Positions 1-6,620 of a stretch of 64,000 bases of DNA are shown here, one piece after another; position 1 is the stretch's first letter; every line of letters starts with the position of its first letter. The notes below the pieces were generated by a model. That model saw nothing but the letters and a program-made list of their open reading frames with translations. It made no database searches and was not told the DNA's origin. Origin of the DNA: Herbaspirillum sp. ST 5-3 (lineage in GTDB: Bacteria; Pseudomonadota; Gammaproteobacteria; Burkholderiales; Burkholderiaceae_D). The stretch lies in assembly GCF_004804275.1 (NCBI RefSeq), contig NZ_STGI01000018.1:1-64000 (forward strand), in the 5' to 3' direction. The position numbers and the translations under genes are program-made.

Positions 1-345
1 GGCGGATCAATATCCGACACAATTGGTGCAGCCGCCAGCGCGGATGAAGTCGCAATTCCTCTTCTCGTTTTGTTAGTAGTCGGCGCATTGCTGCTCTCAT
101 CGCTTTGGATCGTTTATACGGCGCCTACGCTATTCGCCGAATTGCTGGTTGACGGAGCCCTTTCCGCTAGCCTTTACCGAAGGCTTCGGGGCCTCGACAC
201 CCAGCATTGGTTGGCCACTGCTATCAGCCGTACTATCTGGCCGTTCGTCATAACGGCGGTCATCGCCGGTTTCGGCGGTAAGGCTCTACAGTTTTGTGTT
301 CCCACAGCCTACTCACTTGGCGAGGTAATACACTGGCATGAGTGA
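1..345 (+). CDS. Hypothetical membrane protein of an integron cassette (5' end missing)
   Basis: The reading frame is open from the first base of the window, so the N-terminus lies upstream; the stop is at 343-345. The visible C-terminal part has one clear hydrophobic stretch near the start (about residues 20-40) and a second at about residues 80-95, suggesting an integral membrane protein. I do not recognise the family. Its position directly before an attC-like site (352-420) marks it as the gene of an integron cassette, and such genes are often orphan and of unknown function. The only in-frame start in view is a TTG at 70, but the frame reads through upstream of it, so I prefer a truncated gene. 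Confidence 0.6.
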   Translation, partial: GGSISDTIGAAASADEVAIPLLVLLVVGALLLSSLWIVYTAPTLFAELLVDGALSASLYRRLRGLDTQHWLATAISRTIWPFVITAVIAGFGGKALQFCVPTAYSLGEVIHWHE

Positions 346-351
346 GCAGAC

Positions 352-420
352 GGCTAACCTCTCGGTCAACCGGACCTCGCGCATAAAGCCGCGCGAGGTC
401 AGTTACCTCAAACGTTGAAG
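352..420 (+). other. attC-like integron recombination site
   Basis: This is an imperfect palindrome just after the stop codon of the first cassette gene. The left end GGCTAAC (352-358) is the R'' box and the right end GTTGAAG (414-420) is the R' box. Inside lie complementary L''/L'-like segments (CGGTCAAC on the left, GTTACC on the right) and a perfect 10-bp central stem, GACCTCGCGC against GCGCGAGGTC. Reading the right half as reverse complement gives an in-register match to the left half with a few unpaired bases, which is the diagnostic attC design. The last base of R' departs from the GTTRRRY consensus. Confidence 0.72.
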
Positions 421-536
421 CTGTAGAGAAAACCCAAAAATGCCATTCTTGCTAATTCTCAAGCCAAGGGAATCAATGACTTACGCCGCTAAAAAAACCG
501 CAAAACGACTTTTCCTACAGTCTCGTTAGGCAGAAC
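421..536 (+). other. Inter-cassette segment with a second R'-like box
   Basis: No gene is seen here. A perfect GTTRRRY box, GTTAGGC, lies at 525-531, six bases before the ATG of the next cassette gene. That is where a cassette boundary is normally found. Sequence just after the first attC (CTGTAGAGAAAA, from 421) is nearly complementary to CTTTTCCTACAG (510-521). So either an ORF-less mini-cassette with its own attC lies between 414 and 531, or the first attC is unusually long and ends at 531. Confidence 0.45.
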
Positions 537-989
537 ATGTCACGCGAAGGCGATCTCATCAGACGCGAGTTGAAGAAGCATGTGATTCCTCGGTTGGAGG
601 AACTTGGCTTTTCAGGAAAAGGGCTGTACTTTCAACGAAAACGTGAGGTCTTAGATCTTTTGGATTTCCAGTATTGGAAGTACGGGGGAGAGTTCTTGCT
701 TGAATTCGCGTCGTGTGAGCTAGGCGATCTTAAGACGTCTTGGGGCGAGATTGTGCCTGAGAATAAAATCACCGTGGCGCATATTTCCCCATTGAAGAGG
801 GCGCGCCTACAGCAGCAGGGGCCAACACGGGGAAAGAATTTCGGGGGATTTGCATTCGAAGGCTTCGCGGATGACCAAGAACGATACGAGTCACTGGCGC
901 GACAAGTAGCAATGCTCCTGCCTCAAGTCGATCTTTGGCTTCGTATTAGGGAGGTCGGTTCACATGTGCACGTACTTGGAGCTGCCTAA
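537..989 (+). CDS. DUF4304-like hypothetical protein (integron cassette gene)
   Basis: A 150-residue soluble protein with no signal peptide or membrane segment. The N-terminal helix (RRELKKHVIPRLEELGF), the following basic patch and the 'FQRKREVLDLLDFQYWKYGGEFLLEF' style strands resemble the DUF4304 family, whose function is unknown; the match is by eye and moderate. The ATG follows a GTTAGGC core box by six bases, as expected for a cassette gene. Its stop codon TAA is embedded in the R'' box of the next attC (GCCTAAC, 984-990), which is also a normal cassette arrangement. Expression probably depends on an upstream integron promoter outside the window. Confidence 0.6.
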   Translation: MSREGDLIRRELKKHVIPRLEELGFSGKGLYFQRKREVLDLLDFQYWKYGGEFLLEFASCELGDLKTSWGEIVPENKITVAHISPLKRARLQQQGPTRGKNFGGFAFEGFADDQERYESLARQVAMLLPQVDLWLRIREVGSHVHVLGAA

Positions 990-1035
990 CATTTTGATCA
1001 ACGCCGACGGCTGCGTCGCCGGTTATCGCGAACGT
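984..1035 (+). other. 5' part of an attC site interrupted by a group II intron
   Basis: The R'' box GCCTAAC (984-990) is followed by an L''-like ATCAACG, a hairpin with arms CGACG/CGTCG, and an L'-like CGGTTATCG. The right-hand R' box is missing here. Joining base 1035 to base 2871, across the intron, creates AACGTTGACC, which gives the core GTT of an R' box and matches the AACGTTGAAG at the first attC. The intron therefore sits inside the R' core. Confidence 0.65.
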
Positions 1036-1426
1036 GTGTGCCGGGCATGGCACGTAACTATGCAGGTGCAAGTCCTGCAGCCAGGTTTTCGTAGAGCCGA
1101 AGGCTAGGAGAACGGCAAGGGCGTCGCCGCGAGGCGGGGTCTGAAGGAAGCCGAATCCAAAACTGCGGGGCGACGAACAGAAACCGGATATGAGGCGTGA
1201 TGCATTCGGGGCGAGCGGGCACGTGACTGCGAAGCCCTCCATCTACGATTGGGATGCATTTTGTAAATCCGGCGCTCGCGCAGTGAAAGTGACGTGTCTT
1301 ACCCCGGGAGGCCTGTCCGGTGCCACAGGAGTGGCTGGGAACTGAGAGATTGGTTTTGACCGCCGGGCAGGAGTCAGCAGAAGGCATAGTAGGTGCAAGG
1401 CCCTGCACCGAAGGCCGGAACAATAA

Positions 1427-2779
1427 ATGATGCCAAACCTTGTAATGAGAAACGGGACTGCCCCTGATCGACAGCTAACGCTGCCGCTGGCCGAAAGGCC
1501 AGAGGGTGAACTCGTGGCTGGAGAGCAAGGGCTTCGTGCATCAACGGAAGACCTTACCCTGATGGCGCAGATACTCGCACGCGAGAATCTGAAACGCGCC
1601 TTGAAGCAGGTTCGTCAGAATCAGGGCGCACCGGGCATCGACGGCATGACGGTCGATGAACTTCCGGCGTACCTGAAACAGCATTGGCCGGAAATACGCG
1701 CCCAACTGGAGGCGGGACAATACCACCCGCAAGCGGTCAAGCGCGTGGAAATTCCCAAGCCCGACGGCAAGAAACGGCCATTGGGCATTCCGACCGTGTT
1801 GGACCGCTTCATTCAGCAAGCCATTGCGCAAGTAATACAAGCGCAATGGGAACCGGCATTCCACGCCGACAGTTACGGCTTTCGACCCAACCGGAATGCA
1901 CATCTGGCTATCTGGCAGGCGCAACGCACTATCCGTGAAGGCCATGGCTGGGTGGTGGATATCGACCTTGAAGCGTTCTTCGACCGCGTCAATCATGACC
2001 GGCTGATGCAGCGGCTCAAGCAGCATGTTCCCGACCAGCAGGTACTGCGGCTCATCAACCGCTATCTGAAGGCGGGGGTGCGGATTGGCAGCCAAACACA
2101 GGCAACGACAGCAGGCGTGCCGCAAGGCGGCCCACTGTCTCCGGTGTTAGCCAATGTCGTGCTGGATGAACTGGACTGGGAACTGGACAAGCGTGGCCAT
2201 CGCTTTGCCCGCTATGCGGATGATTGCAACATCTTCGTGCGCAGTCAGCGTGCCGGCGAAAGGGTGATGGCAAGCATAGAGCGTTTCGTGCGTGACCGGC
2301 TGAAGCTCACAGTCAATTCACGCAAGAGCGCAGTCGACCGACCATGGAATCGAAAATTCCTGGGCTTTACCATCAGCGCCAAGACCAAAGTGAAAGTGGC
2401 CGAACAGGCCATCTTCAAGCTCAAGGCGAAGGTAAAGGAGTTGACCCGTCGTACCAGAGGCCACCGTTTGAGCGATATCATCGTGGAGCTGAGAGAAACC
2501 CTGCTTGGTTGGAAAGCGTATTTCGGCATTGCCGAGGTACTGAGCCCTCTGCGGGATATAGACAAATGGATACGACGGCGGTTACGCTGCTATCAATGGA
2601 AACAATGGGGGCGAGCGGGATACCGTGAGCTGAGAAAGCGCGGTGTGACTGTGCGAGAAGCATGGAACTGCAGCAAATCGGCGCATGGACCTTGGCGCAT
2701 CAGTATGGCTCCAGCCTTGCTGCTTGCGATGCCGAACCGATTGTTTCGCCAAATGGGGCTGCCTTCACTGGCAGCATGA
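1427..2779 (+). CDS. ltrA: Group II intron reverse transcriptase/maturase
   Basis: A 450-residue intron-encoded protein. The RT0-RT7 domain spans about residues 50-320, with 'GAPGIDGMTVDEL' near residue 67, 'SYGFRPNRNAH' near 149, 'VPQGGPLSPVLAN' near 231 and the catalytic YADD at 263-266. The maturase/X domain follows to the end ('LLGWKAYFGIAEVLSPL', then 'GPWRISMAPALLLAMPN'). No HNH endonuclease domain follows, as expected for class C. The protein binds the unspliced intron RNA to help splicing and copies it into target DNA during retromobility. The frame is intact and all catalytic motifs are present, so the intron may still be active. Start is the ATG at 1427. Confidence 0.93.
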   Translation: MMPNLVMRNGTAPDRQLTLPLAERPEGELVAGEQGLRASTEDLTLMAQILARENLKRALKQVRQNQGAPGIDGMTVDELPAYLKQHWPEIRAQLEAGQYHPQAVKRVEIPKPDGKKRPLGIPTVLDRFIQQAIAQVIQAQWEPAFHADSYGFRPNRNAHLAIWQAQRTIREGHGWVVDIDLEAFFDRVNHDRLMQRLKQHVPDQQVLRLINRYLKAGVRIGSQTQATTAGVPQGGPLSPVLANVVLDELDWELDKRGHRFARYADDCNIFVRSQRAGERVMASIERFVRDRLKLTVNSRKSAVDRPWNRKFLGFTISAKTKVKVAEQAIFKLKAKVKELTRRTRGHRLSDIIVELRETLLGWKAYFGIAEVLSPLRDIDKWIRRRLRCYQWKQWGRAGYRELRKRGVTVREAWNCSKSAHGPWRISMAPALLLAMPNRLFRQMGLPSLAA

Positions 2780-2796
2780 GATCAACCGTATTTATT

Positions 2797-2870
2797 GAAC
2801 CGCCGTGTACGTGACCCGTATGCACGGTGGTGTGGGAGGGAGGGGCTGCGAGGCTTCTTCCTATCCCGAT
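2797..2870 (+). ncRNA. Group II intron domains V and VI
   Basis: The segment contains the compact domain V hairpin (CCGTGTACGTGACCCGTATG followed by CACGGTGGTGTG). A second G-rich/C-rich hairpin ends in CCTATCCCGAT and fits domain VI and the intron 3' end. Domain V forms the ribozyme's catalytic core. The overall pattern is the familiar one of bacterial class C introns. Confidence 0.75.
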
Positions 2871-3136
2871 TGACCGGCCGCTTTCCCGTATTTAGCCGAC
2901 GGTGGCGAAGACCACCGGACTGAATGCATACTTCGCCGATCACGCTGAAAACGAACATCGGAGCATGCAAAGGACTTATTCCGTGCCTTCCATGTATTCC
3001 GCGGACATCCATCACGTCCTCGATTTCCCCTGATGTCAGACCGCCGCCGACGCGGTGAACAGCCCTCTCGAACCGGCTGGATAAAGCCTGTCGCATGGGC
3101 TAAGCTGACAGGATTTCCAACCCTGATCTGAACGCG
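2871..3136. other. Intergenic flank of the cassette array, with a degenerate repeat half
   Basis: No gene is visible. The first bases, TGACC, complete the split attC core, so the array ends here or continues only as eroded DNA. At 2979-3006 there is a degenerate single arm of the palindromic repeat found intact at 7719-7792, with about four mismatches over 28 bases. The rest is presumably the leader of the isocitrate dehydrogenase gene; no strong promoter stands out. Confidence 0.45.
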
Positions 3137-4159
3137 ATGACCAAGAAGACAATCCCCGCTACCCTTATTCCCGGCGATGGCATCGGCCCCGAAGTCACCG
3201 CGGCCACCGTCAAGGCGCTGGAGGCGCTCGGCAGCCCCTTTGCGTGGGAGACGCAGTACGCCGGCATGGCCGGTGTCGAGCGCTGCGGCGATCCGCTGCC
3301 GCAGGAGACGCTGGACAGCATCCGCCGCAATGGGCTGGCCTTGAAAGGTCCGCTGACCACGCCGGTCGGCGCGGGGTTCCGTTCGGCCAACGTGCGCATG
3401 CGCGAGGCCTTCAAGCTGTTCGCCAATGTGCGTCCGGTGCGCACCATCATTCCCGGCCGCTACGAAGACATCGACATCGTGCTGATCCGCGAGAACATCG
3501 AAGGCTTGTACGTCGCGCATGAACACTTCATCCCGGTCGGCGACGACCCGCAGGCGGTGGCGGTTTCCACCGGCGTGAATACGCGCGAAGGCGCGCGCCG
3601 CATCGCGCGCTATGCCTTCGAGTACGCGGTCAAGCATGGGCGCAAGAAGATCACCATCGTGCACAAGGCCAACGTGCTGAAAGCCTTGACCGGCATCTTC
3701 CTGGAAGCCGGGCGCGAGGTGGCCAAGGAATACGAAGGCCGGGTTGCGGTCGATGACCGCATCGTCGATGCCTGCGCGATGCAGCTGGTGCTCAATCCCT
3801 GGCAGTTCGACATGCTGCTGTGCACCAACCTGTTCGGCGACATTTTGTCAGATGAGCTGGCCGGACTGGTCGGCGGATTGGGGCTGGCGCCCGGCGCCAA
3901 CATCGGCAAGGACGCGGCGATCTTCGAGGCGGTGCATGGCTCCGCGCCGGACATCGCAGGCAAGGGCCTGGCCAATCCGATATCGCTGTTGCTGGCCGCC
4001 GGCCTGATGCTGGATCACGTCGGGCAGAGCGATCTGGCGACACGCCTGCGCAACGGCATCCAGCAAACCCTGATGGAAGACCAGGTCCGCACCCGCGATC
4101 TCGGCGGCAGCGCCTCGACCGACGAATTCACCGCGGCCCTGGTCAAGCGCCTCGCCTGA
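3137..4159 (+). CDS. Isocitrate dehydrogenase, NAD-type (isocitrate/isopropylmalate dehydrogenase family)
   Basis: The enzyme oxidatively decarboxylates a 2-hydroxy-3-carboxy acid, most likely isocitrate to 2-oxoglutarate in the TCA cycle. The 340-residue length is that of the short dimeric or tetrameric NAD-type enzymes. Near the N-terminus is 'IPGDGIGPEV'. The substrate loop 'KGPLTTPVGAGFRSANVRMR' (about 70-88) has the Ser and Arg residues that bind isocitrate, and 'LFANVRPVRT' follows. The metal-binding region 'NLFGDILSDELAGLVGG' is near 235 and the nucleotide loop 'AVHGSAPDIAGKGLANP' near 260. Isopropylmalate and tartrate dehydrogenases belong to the same family, but the 'TTPxGxGFRS' loop favours isocitrate. 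It stands alone on the + strand, next to the integron remnant. The ATG at 3137 is used. Confidence 0.8.
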   Translation: MTKKTIPATLIPGDGIGPEVTAATVKALEALGSPFAWETQYAGMAGVERCGDPLPQETLDSIRRNGLALKGPLTTPVGAGFRSANVRMREAFKLFANVRPVRTIIPGRYEDIDIVLIRENIEGLYVAHEHFIPVGDDPQAVAVSTGVNTREGARRIARYAFEYAVKHGRKKITIVHKANVLKALTGIFLEAGREVAKEYEGRVAVDDRIVDACAMQLVLNPWQFDMLLCTNLFGDILSDELAGLVGGLGLAPGANIGKDAAIFEAVHGSAPDIAGKGLANPISLLLAAGLMLDHVGQSDLATRLRNGIQQTLMEDQVRTRDLGGSASTDEFTAALVKRLA

Positions 4160-4276
4160 AGCGCCCTGCGGGCGCGCTCAGGAAAACAAATCTTTCCGAT
4201 GCTACACTGGACGCAGCTTCGCGCTGCGTCGGTGGCATCCTGAATCCGGCCGGCGCGTTTCACTCTCAGGGAAAAC

Positions 4277-5257
4277 GTGAAAGACGCTGCGACACCATCC
4301 GGGATAGAAACCGAGCTCGAAAAATATCGTCGCCTGTTCCGCTCGATGCCGGACTATGCGACCTTCTCCATTCTGAAGACGGGCGAGTTCATCGACGTCA
4401 ATCCCGGCTTCGAACGGCTGACCGGCTATCGGCGTGACGAAGTCATCGGCCGGACCTCGGCCAGCATCGATCTCTGGGTGCATCCCGAACATCGCGCGGC
4501 AATTGTCCAGCGCTTGCAGACGACGGAGACGACCTCCATCGAGACCCAGTTCCGCGACCGCTCCGGCAACATCTACGACGTGGATGCCTCCATGGCCATC
4601 TTCAACGTCAATGGCGAGGCATTGCTGGTGGCGACGGCGCGCGACGTGACCGCGCGCAAGCGCCAGGAGCAGGAGCTGGAGCAGTACCGCACGACGCTCG
4701 AAAAGCTGGTGGAACAGCGCACCATGGAGCTGGAATCGGCGATGCAAAAGCTCAAGGACCTGGCGGCGCATGATGAGCTGACGGGCGTCGGCAACCGGCG
4801 CGACCTCAACACCCATCTTGAGCAGGAATGCGCGACATTCAAGCGGCTGGCCGTGCCGTCGAGCGTCGCAGTGTTCGACCTCGACAACTTCAAGATGGTC
4901 AACGACCGTTACGGCCACGCGGCCGGCGACGAAGTGATCAAGGCATTTGCGCAGATCATCCGGCGCGAAATGCGGGTCGTCGATTATGTCGCGCGTTACG
5001 GCGGCGACGAGTTCGTGCTGCTGCTGAAAGGAATCACGGCGGAGGCGGCGCTGGTTCCGCTGGGCCGCATCCGCGAGGCGGTGCTGGCACATCCGTGGTC
5101 AGCGCTGATTCCGGATGTCGCGCTGACGACCTCGATCGGCGTGGCCTCCTTCCATCCGTCCGAATCGGCGGACGACACCTTCCGCCGCGCCGACAAGGCC
5201 TTGTATCAGGCCAAGCTGGAGGGACGCAACCGGGTTGTCATCGCAGCGGCCCCATAG
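4277..5257 (+). CDS. PAS-GGDEF diguanylate cyclase
   Basis: A cytosolic sensor that makes cyclic di-GMP from two GTP. The 326-residue protein begins with a PAS domain (about residues 12-130, 'LFRSMPDYATFSILKTGEF', 'GFERLTGYRRDEVIG'). A coiled coil (about 130-165, rich in Glu, Gln and Arg) leads into a GGDEF domain starting at 'HDELTGVGNRRDL'. The active site GGDEF is intact ('RYGGDEFVLLL') and an RxxD inhibitory site (RVVD) lies five residues before it, so product inhibition is likely. There are no membrane segments. The start is a GTG at 4277 preceded by AGGGAAAAC. The signal sensed by the PAS domain is unknown. Confidence 0.9.
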   Translation: MKDAATPSGIETELEKYRRLFRSMPDYATFSILKTGEFIDVNPGFERLTGYRRDEVIGRTSASIDLWVHPEHRAAIVQRLQTTETTSIETQFRDRSGNIYDVDASMAIFNVNGEALLVATARDVTARKRQEQELEQYRTTLEKLVEQRTMELESAMQKLKDLAAHDELTGVGNRRDLNTHLEQECATFKRLAVPSSVAVFDLDNFKMVNDRYGHAAGDEVIKAFAQIIRREMRVVDYVARYGGDEFVLLLKGITAEAALVPLGRIREAVLAHPWSALIPDVALTTSIGVASFHPSESADDTFRRADKALYQAKLEGRNRVVIAAAP

Positions 5258-5261
5258 AGCG

Positions 5262-5376
5262 CCTATCAAAATGCTACTGCGCAGCCCGATCCTGAACCTG
5301 CGATGCTCACCGTACATCACGTACGGCTGCGCTTCTCGATTCAGGCTAGGGCTGCTCGCTACGCATTTTGAAAGGC
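5262..5376. repeat. Long imperfect palindrome (repeat family B, copy 1)
   Basis: Bases from GCCTATCAAAATGC on the left pair with GCATTTTGAAAGGC on the right, with further matching blocks inward (GCAGCCC/GGGCTGC, CCTGAA/TTCAGG) and a centre of CCGTAC/GTACGG around ATCAC. It fills the gap between the convergent GGDEF gene and the peptide operon and may work as a two-way terminator. A diverged relative is at 56654-56752. Confidence 0.7.
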
Positions 5377-5410
5377 ACTCTTGGCAAGCGCGGCGAGTGC
5401 TCATTCGCAC

Positions 5411-5593
5411 TTAGCTGCGCTCGACGGATTTCCTGTCCGATGCAGACGGCTGCGGGCGCAGCGCAGCCATCACCACCAGGCGTATGAGTTCCCTGTTCGT
5501 CTCCGCGTCCTCCCGGCGGGGATGACGCGGCAGCAGGCCTGCCTCGATCGCTTTCTTGATGGCCGCCTGCAGCATTTCATCAGTGAGGTTCAT
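5411..5593 (-). CDS. Small hypothetical protein, last gene of the GG-peptide operon
   Basis: A 60-residue protein: an amphipathic helix (NLTDEMLQAAIKKAIEAGLL), a basic loop (PRHPRREDAETNREL) and a second helix (IRLVVMAALRP), with a polar tail. I do not recognise the family. The ATG at 5593 is chosen because the composition becomes protein-like there; the frame extends upstream, but that part is Ser/Arg-rich shadow. It starts 31 bases after the stop of the upstream peptide gene and is probably co-transcribed with it. Its composition suggests a helical DNA- or protein-binding accessory such as a regulator or immunity factor, but this is only a guess. Confidence 0.5.
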   Translation of the reverse strand: MNLTDEMLQAAIKKAIEAGLLPRHPRREDAETNRELIRLVVMAALRPQPSASDRKSVERS

Positions 5594-5624
5594 GGCGTAC
5601 CTCGTCCTGGAACGGTTGCTATGC

Positions 5625-5888
5625 TCAGAAGCTCGCGTTGGCGTTCGCAAACTGCGTCGGGCTGACATCGAGCTTGAGCGGGCCGAAGCCGGCACCGATC
5701 ACGCCAACGTTGTTCAGCGCGTTGACGTTGATGTTCTGCAGCTGGACGATGTTCTGGTTCACGCCGACGTTGACGTTGGCTACCGGGCCGAGCCCGGCGA
5801 GCCAGGAATTGCCGCCGCGTACGGATGACATGCTCTTGCGGTCGAGTTCCCTGGTCTGGTCGAGGTCGTGAATCGTGATGTGCGACAT
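5625..5888 (-). CDS. Double-glycine leader peptide A
   Basis: An 87-residue precursor. Residues 1-26 form a leader, 'HDLDQTRELDRKSMSSVRGG', ending in Gly25-Gly26, the pattern cut by C39-type peptidases of bacteriocin and peptide ABC exporters. The predicted mature part (61 residues) is rich in Asn, Val and Gly with alternating N-x-N patterns (VANVNVGVNQN, NINVNALNNVGV). It has no cysteine and no membrane segment. A ribosome site, AAGGAGAAC, lies just before the ATG at 5888. The next gene upstream (5952-6254) shares the leader, so the two are paralogues of one family. No C39 peptidase or exporter is in the window. Function could be a bacteriocin, a signal or a secreted structural peptide. Confidence 0.7.
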   Translation of the reverse strand: MSHITIHDLDQTRELDRKSMSSVRGGNSWLAGLGPVANVNVGVNQNIVQLQNINVNALNNVGVIGAGFGPLKLDVSPTQFANANASF

Positions 5889-5951
5889 GCTGTTCTCCTT
5901 GAATGCGTTGCGAACGGGCGGAGGCATTCGGCGCCTCCGCCGCAAATTGGA

Positions 5952-6254
5952 TTAGTGGCCGAAGTTGATGGTGTTGGTGCCGGTCTGGTGCGGGTTCACG
6001 TTGGCCGTGATGTTGTCCGCGAAGGCGACGTTGTTGCCGTTGTTGACGAGCGTGTTCTGGCTCTGGCCCAGCGCTTGCGTGGCGCTGAAGTTGAAGTCGC
6101 TCTTCGAGATGTCGGTCATCGGGCCGAAGAAGGACGGCATGTAAGGCGATGCGCCGGAATATTTGCTCATGCCCGTGCCGCCATGCACGCTGGCCATGGC
6201 TTTGCGGTCGAGTTCTTCGTTGCGGACGAGGTCTTTGATGATCAAGGTTTTCAT
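5952..6254 (-). CDS. Double-glycine leader peptide B
   Basis: A 100-residue precursor, first gene of the small minus-strand operon. Its leader, 'KDLVRNEELDRKAMASVHGG', ends at Gly25-Gly26 at exactly the same position as in peptide A, sharing ELDRK-x-M-x-SV-x-GG. The predicted 74-residue mature part is rich in Asn, Thr, Ser and Gly ('NNGNNVAFADNITANVN') and has no cysteine; it differs from peptide A in sequence though similar in composition. A GGAG-type ribosome site lies just before the ATG at 6254. A sigma-54 type promoter is about 75 bases upstream. The leader implies export through a C39-peptidase ABC transporter encoded elsewhere. Confidence 0.7.
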   Translation of the reverse strand: MKTLIIKDLVRNEELDRKAMASVHGGTGMSKYSGASPYMPSFFGPMTDISKSDFNFSATQALGQSQNTLVNNGNNVAFADNITANVNPHQTGTNTINFGH

Positions 6255-6326
6255 TGCGTTTCTCCTGAAAGGAATTAAAGGATTCGGGGTTGGTGTAGCG
6301 CGTTTCCTTGCGCTTGAAGGACATAC

Positions 6327-6342
6327 AGCAGGGAGCGTGCCA
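6327..6342 (-). promoter_or_regulatory. Sigma-54 (RpoN) promoter of the GG-peptide operon
   Basis: On the minus strand the sequence is TGGCACGCTCCCTGCT, against the consensus TGGCACG-N4-TTGCW: the -24 GG and -12 GC are both present with exact spacing and there is one mismatch. It lies 73 bases upstream of the peptide B start, giving a predicted transcript start near 6315. Sigma-54 promoters need an enhancer-binding activator. Confidence 0.72.
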
Positions 6343-6423
6343 GTTGCTGCGAGCGCACCGCGAAGCGCGCGCAAGCGCTTGAAAATAAAGGAGAAATTCG
6401 GATCAGGCCGGCACGGAAGCGGC

Positions 6424-6452
6424 GCGATGCTTGACATGCGGACAAGCATCGC
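6424..6452. promoter_or_regulatory. Long inverted repeat, possible activator binding site
   Basis: A perfect 10-bp inverted repeat, GCGATGCTTG (6424-6433) and CAAGCATCGC (6443-6452), separated by nine bases. It lies about 85-110 bases upstream of the sigma-54 promoter of the peptide operon, a typical place for an enhancer site. The rest of the 6255-6620 gap shows no gene. Confidence 0.5.
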
Positions 6453-6546
6453 TGATGGGGCGGGGCCAACACATTGGGACGCACTGTTCGTTTTGGTGCA
6501 ACAGCTGGTGACGCGTGGGATGGCACGAGGGGGTGGGCGAGCGGAA

Positions 6547-6565
6547 GCGGGTGGCTAGCACCCGC
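6547..6565 (-). terminator. Possible terminator stem-loop after the 2-hydroxyacid dehydrogenase gene
   Basis: A 7-bp perfect stem, GCGGGTG/CACCCGC, with a five-base loop, 56 bases past the stop of the minus-strand dehydrogenase gene. There is no T-run, so intrinsic termination is uncertain. Confidence 0.3.
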
Positions 6566-6620
6566 TACGGCCTTGTCCGTTTGATCATGACGACGCGATG
6601 CGCCGCCTGCGTGTGTGGCC

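Larger units (their letters stand above)
1036..2870 (+). mobile_element. Group IIC (attC-type) intron, complete
   Basis: The intron begins GTGTGCCGGG, fitting the GUGYG 5' consensus of group II introns, and ends with a recognisable domain V/VI ending in CCCGAT. It carries a maturase gene (1427-2779) in domain IV. The maturase lacks an HNH endonuclease domain, which fits bacterial class C introns. The insertion point within an attC R' box fits the known group IIC-attC lineage that targets integron cassettes. The total length of about 1.8 kb is normal. The boundaries come from consensus ends and from the fact that excision restores an attC core; they have not been tested. Confidence 0.8.

Noticed and set aside
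1036-2870. Insertion sequence or retron
   Set aside because: The reverse transcriptase has a group II maturase domain, the element ends with domain V/VI and has no terminal inverted repeats or msr/msd.
5590-6324. Minus-strand frame of about 240 codons across the GG-peptide genes
   Set aside because: It is Arg/Gln/His-rich and overlaps two well-supported peptide genes that have their own ribosome sites and matching leaders.
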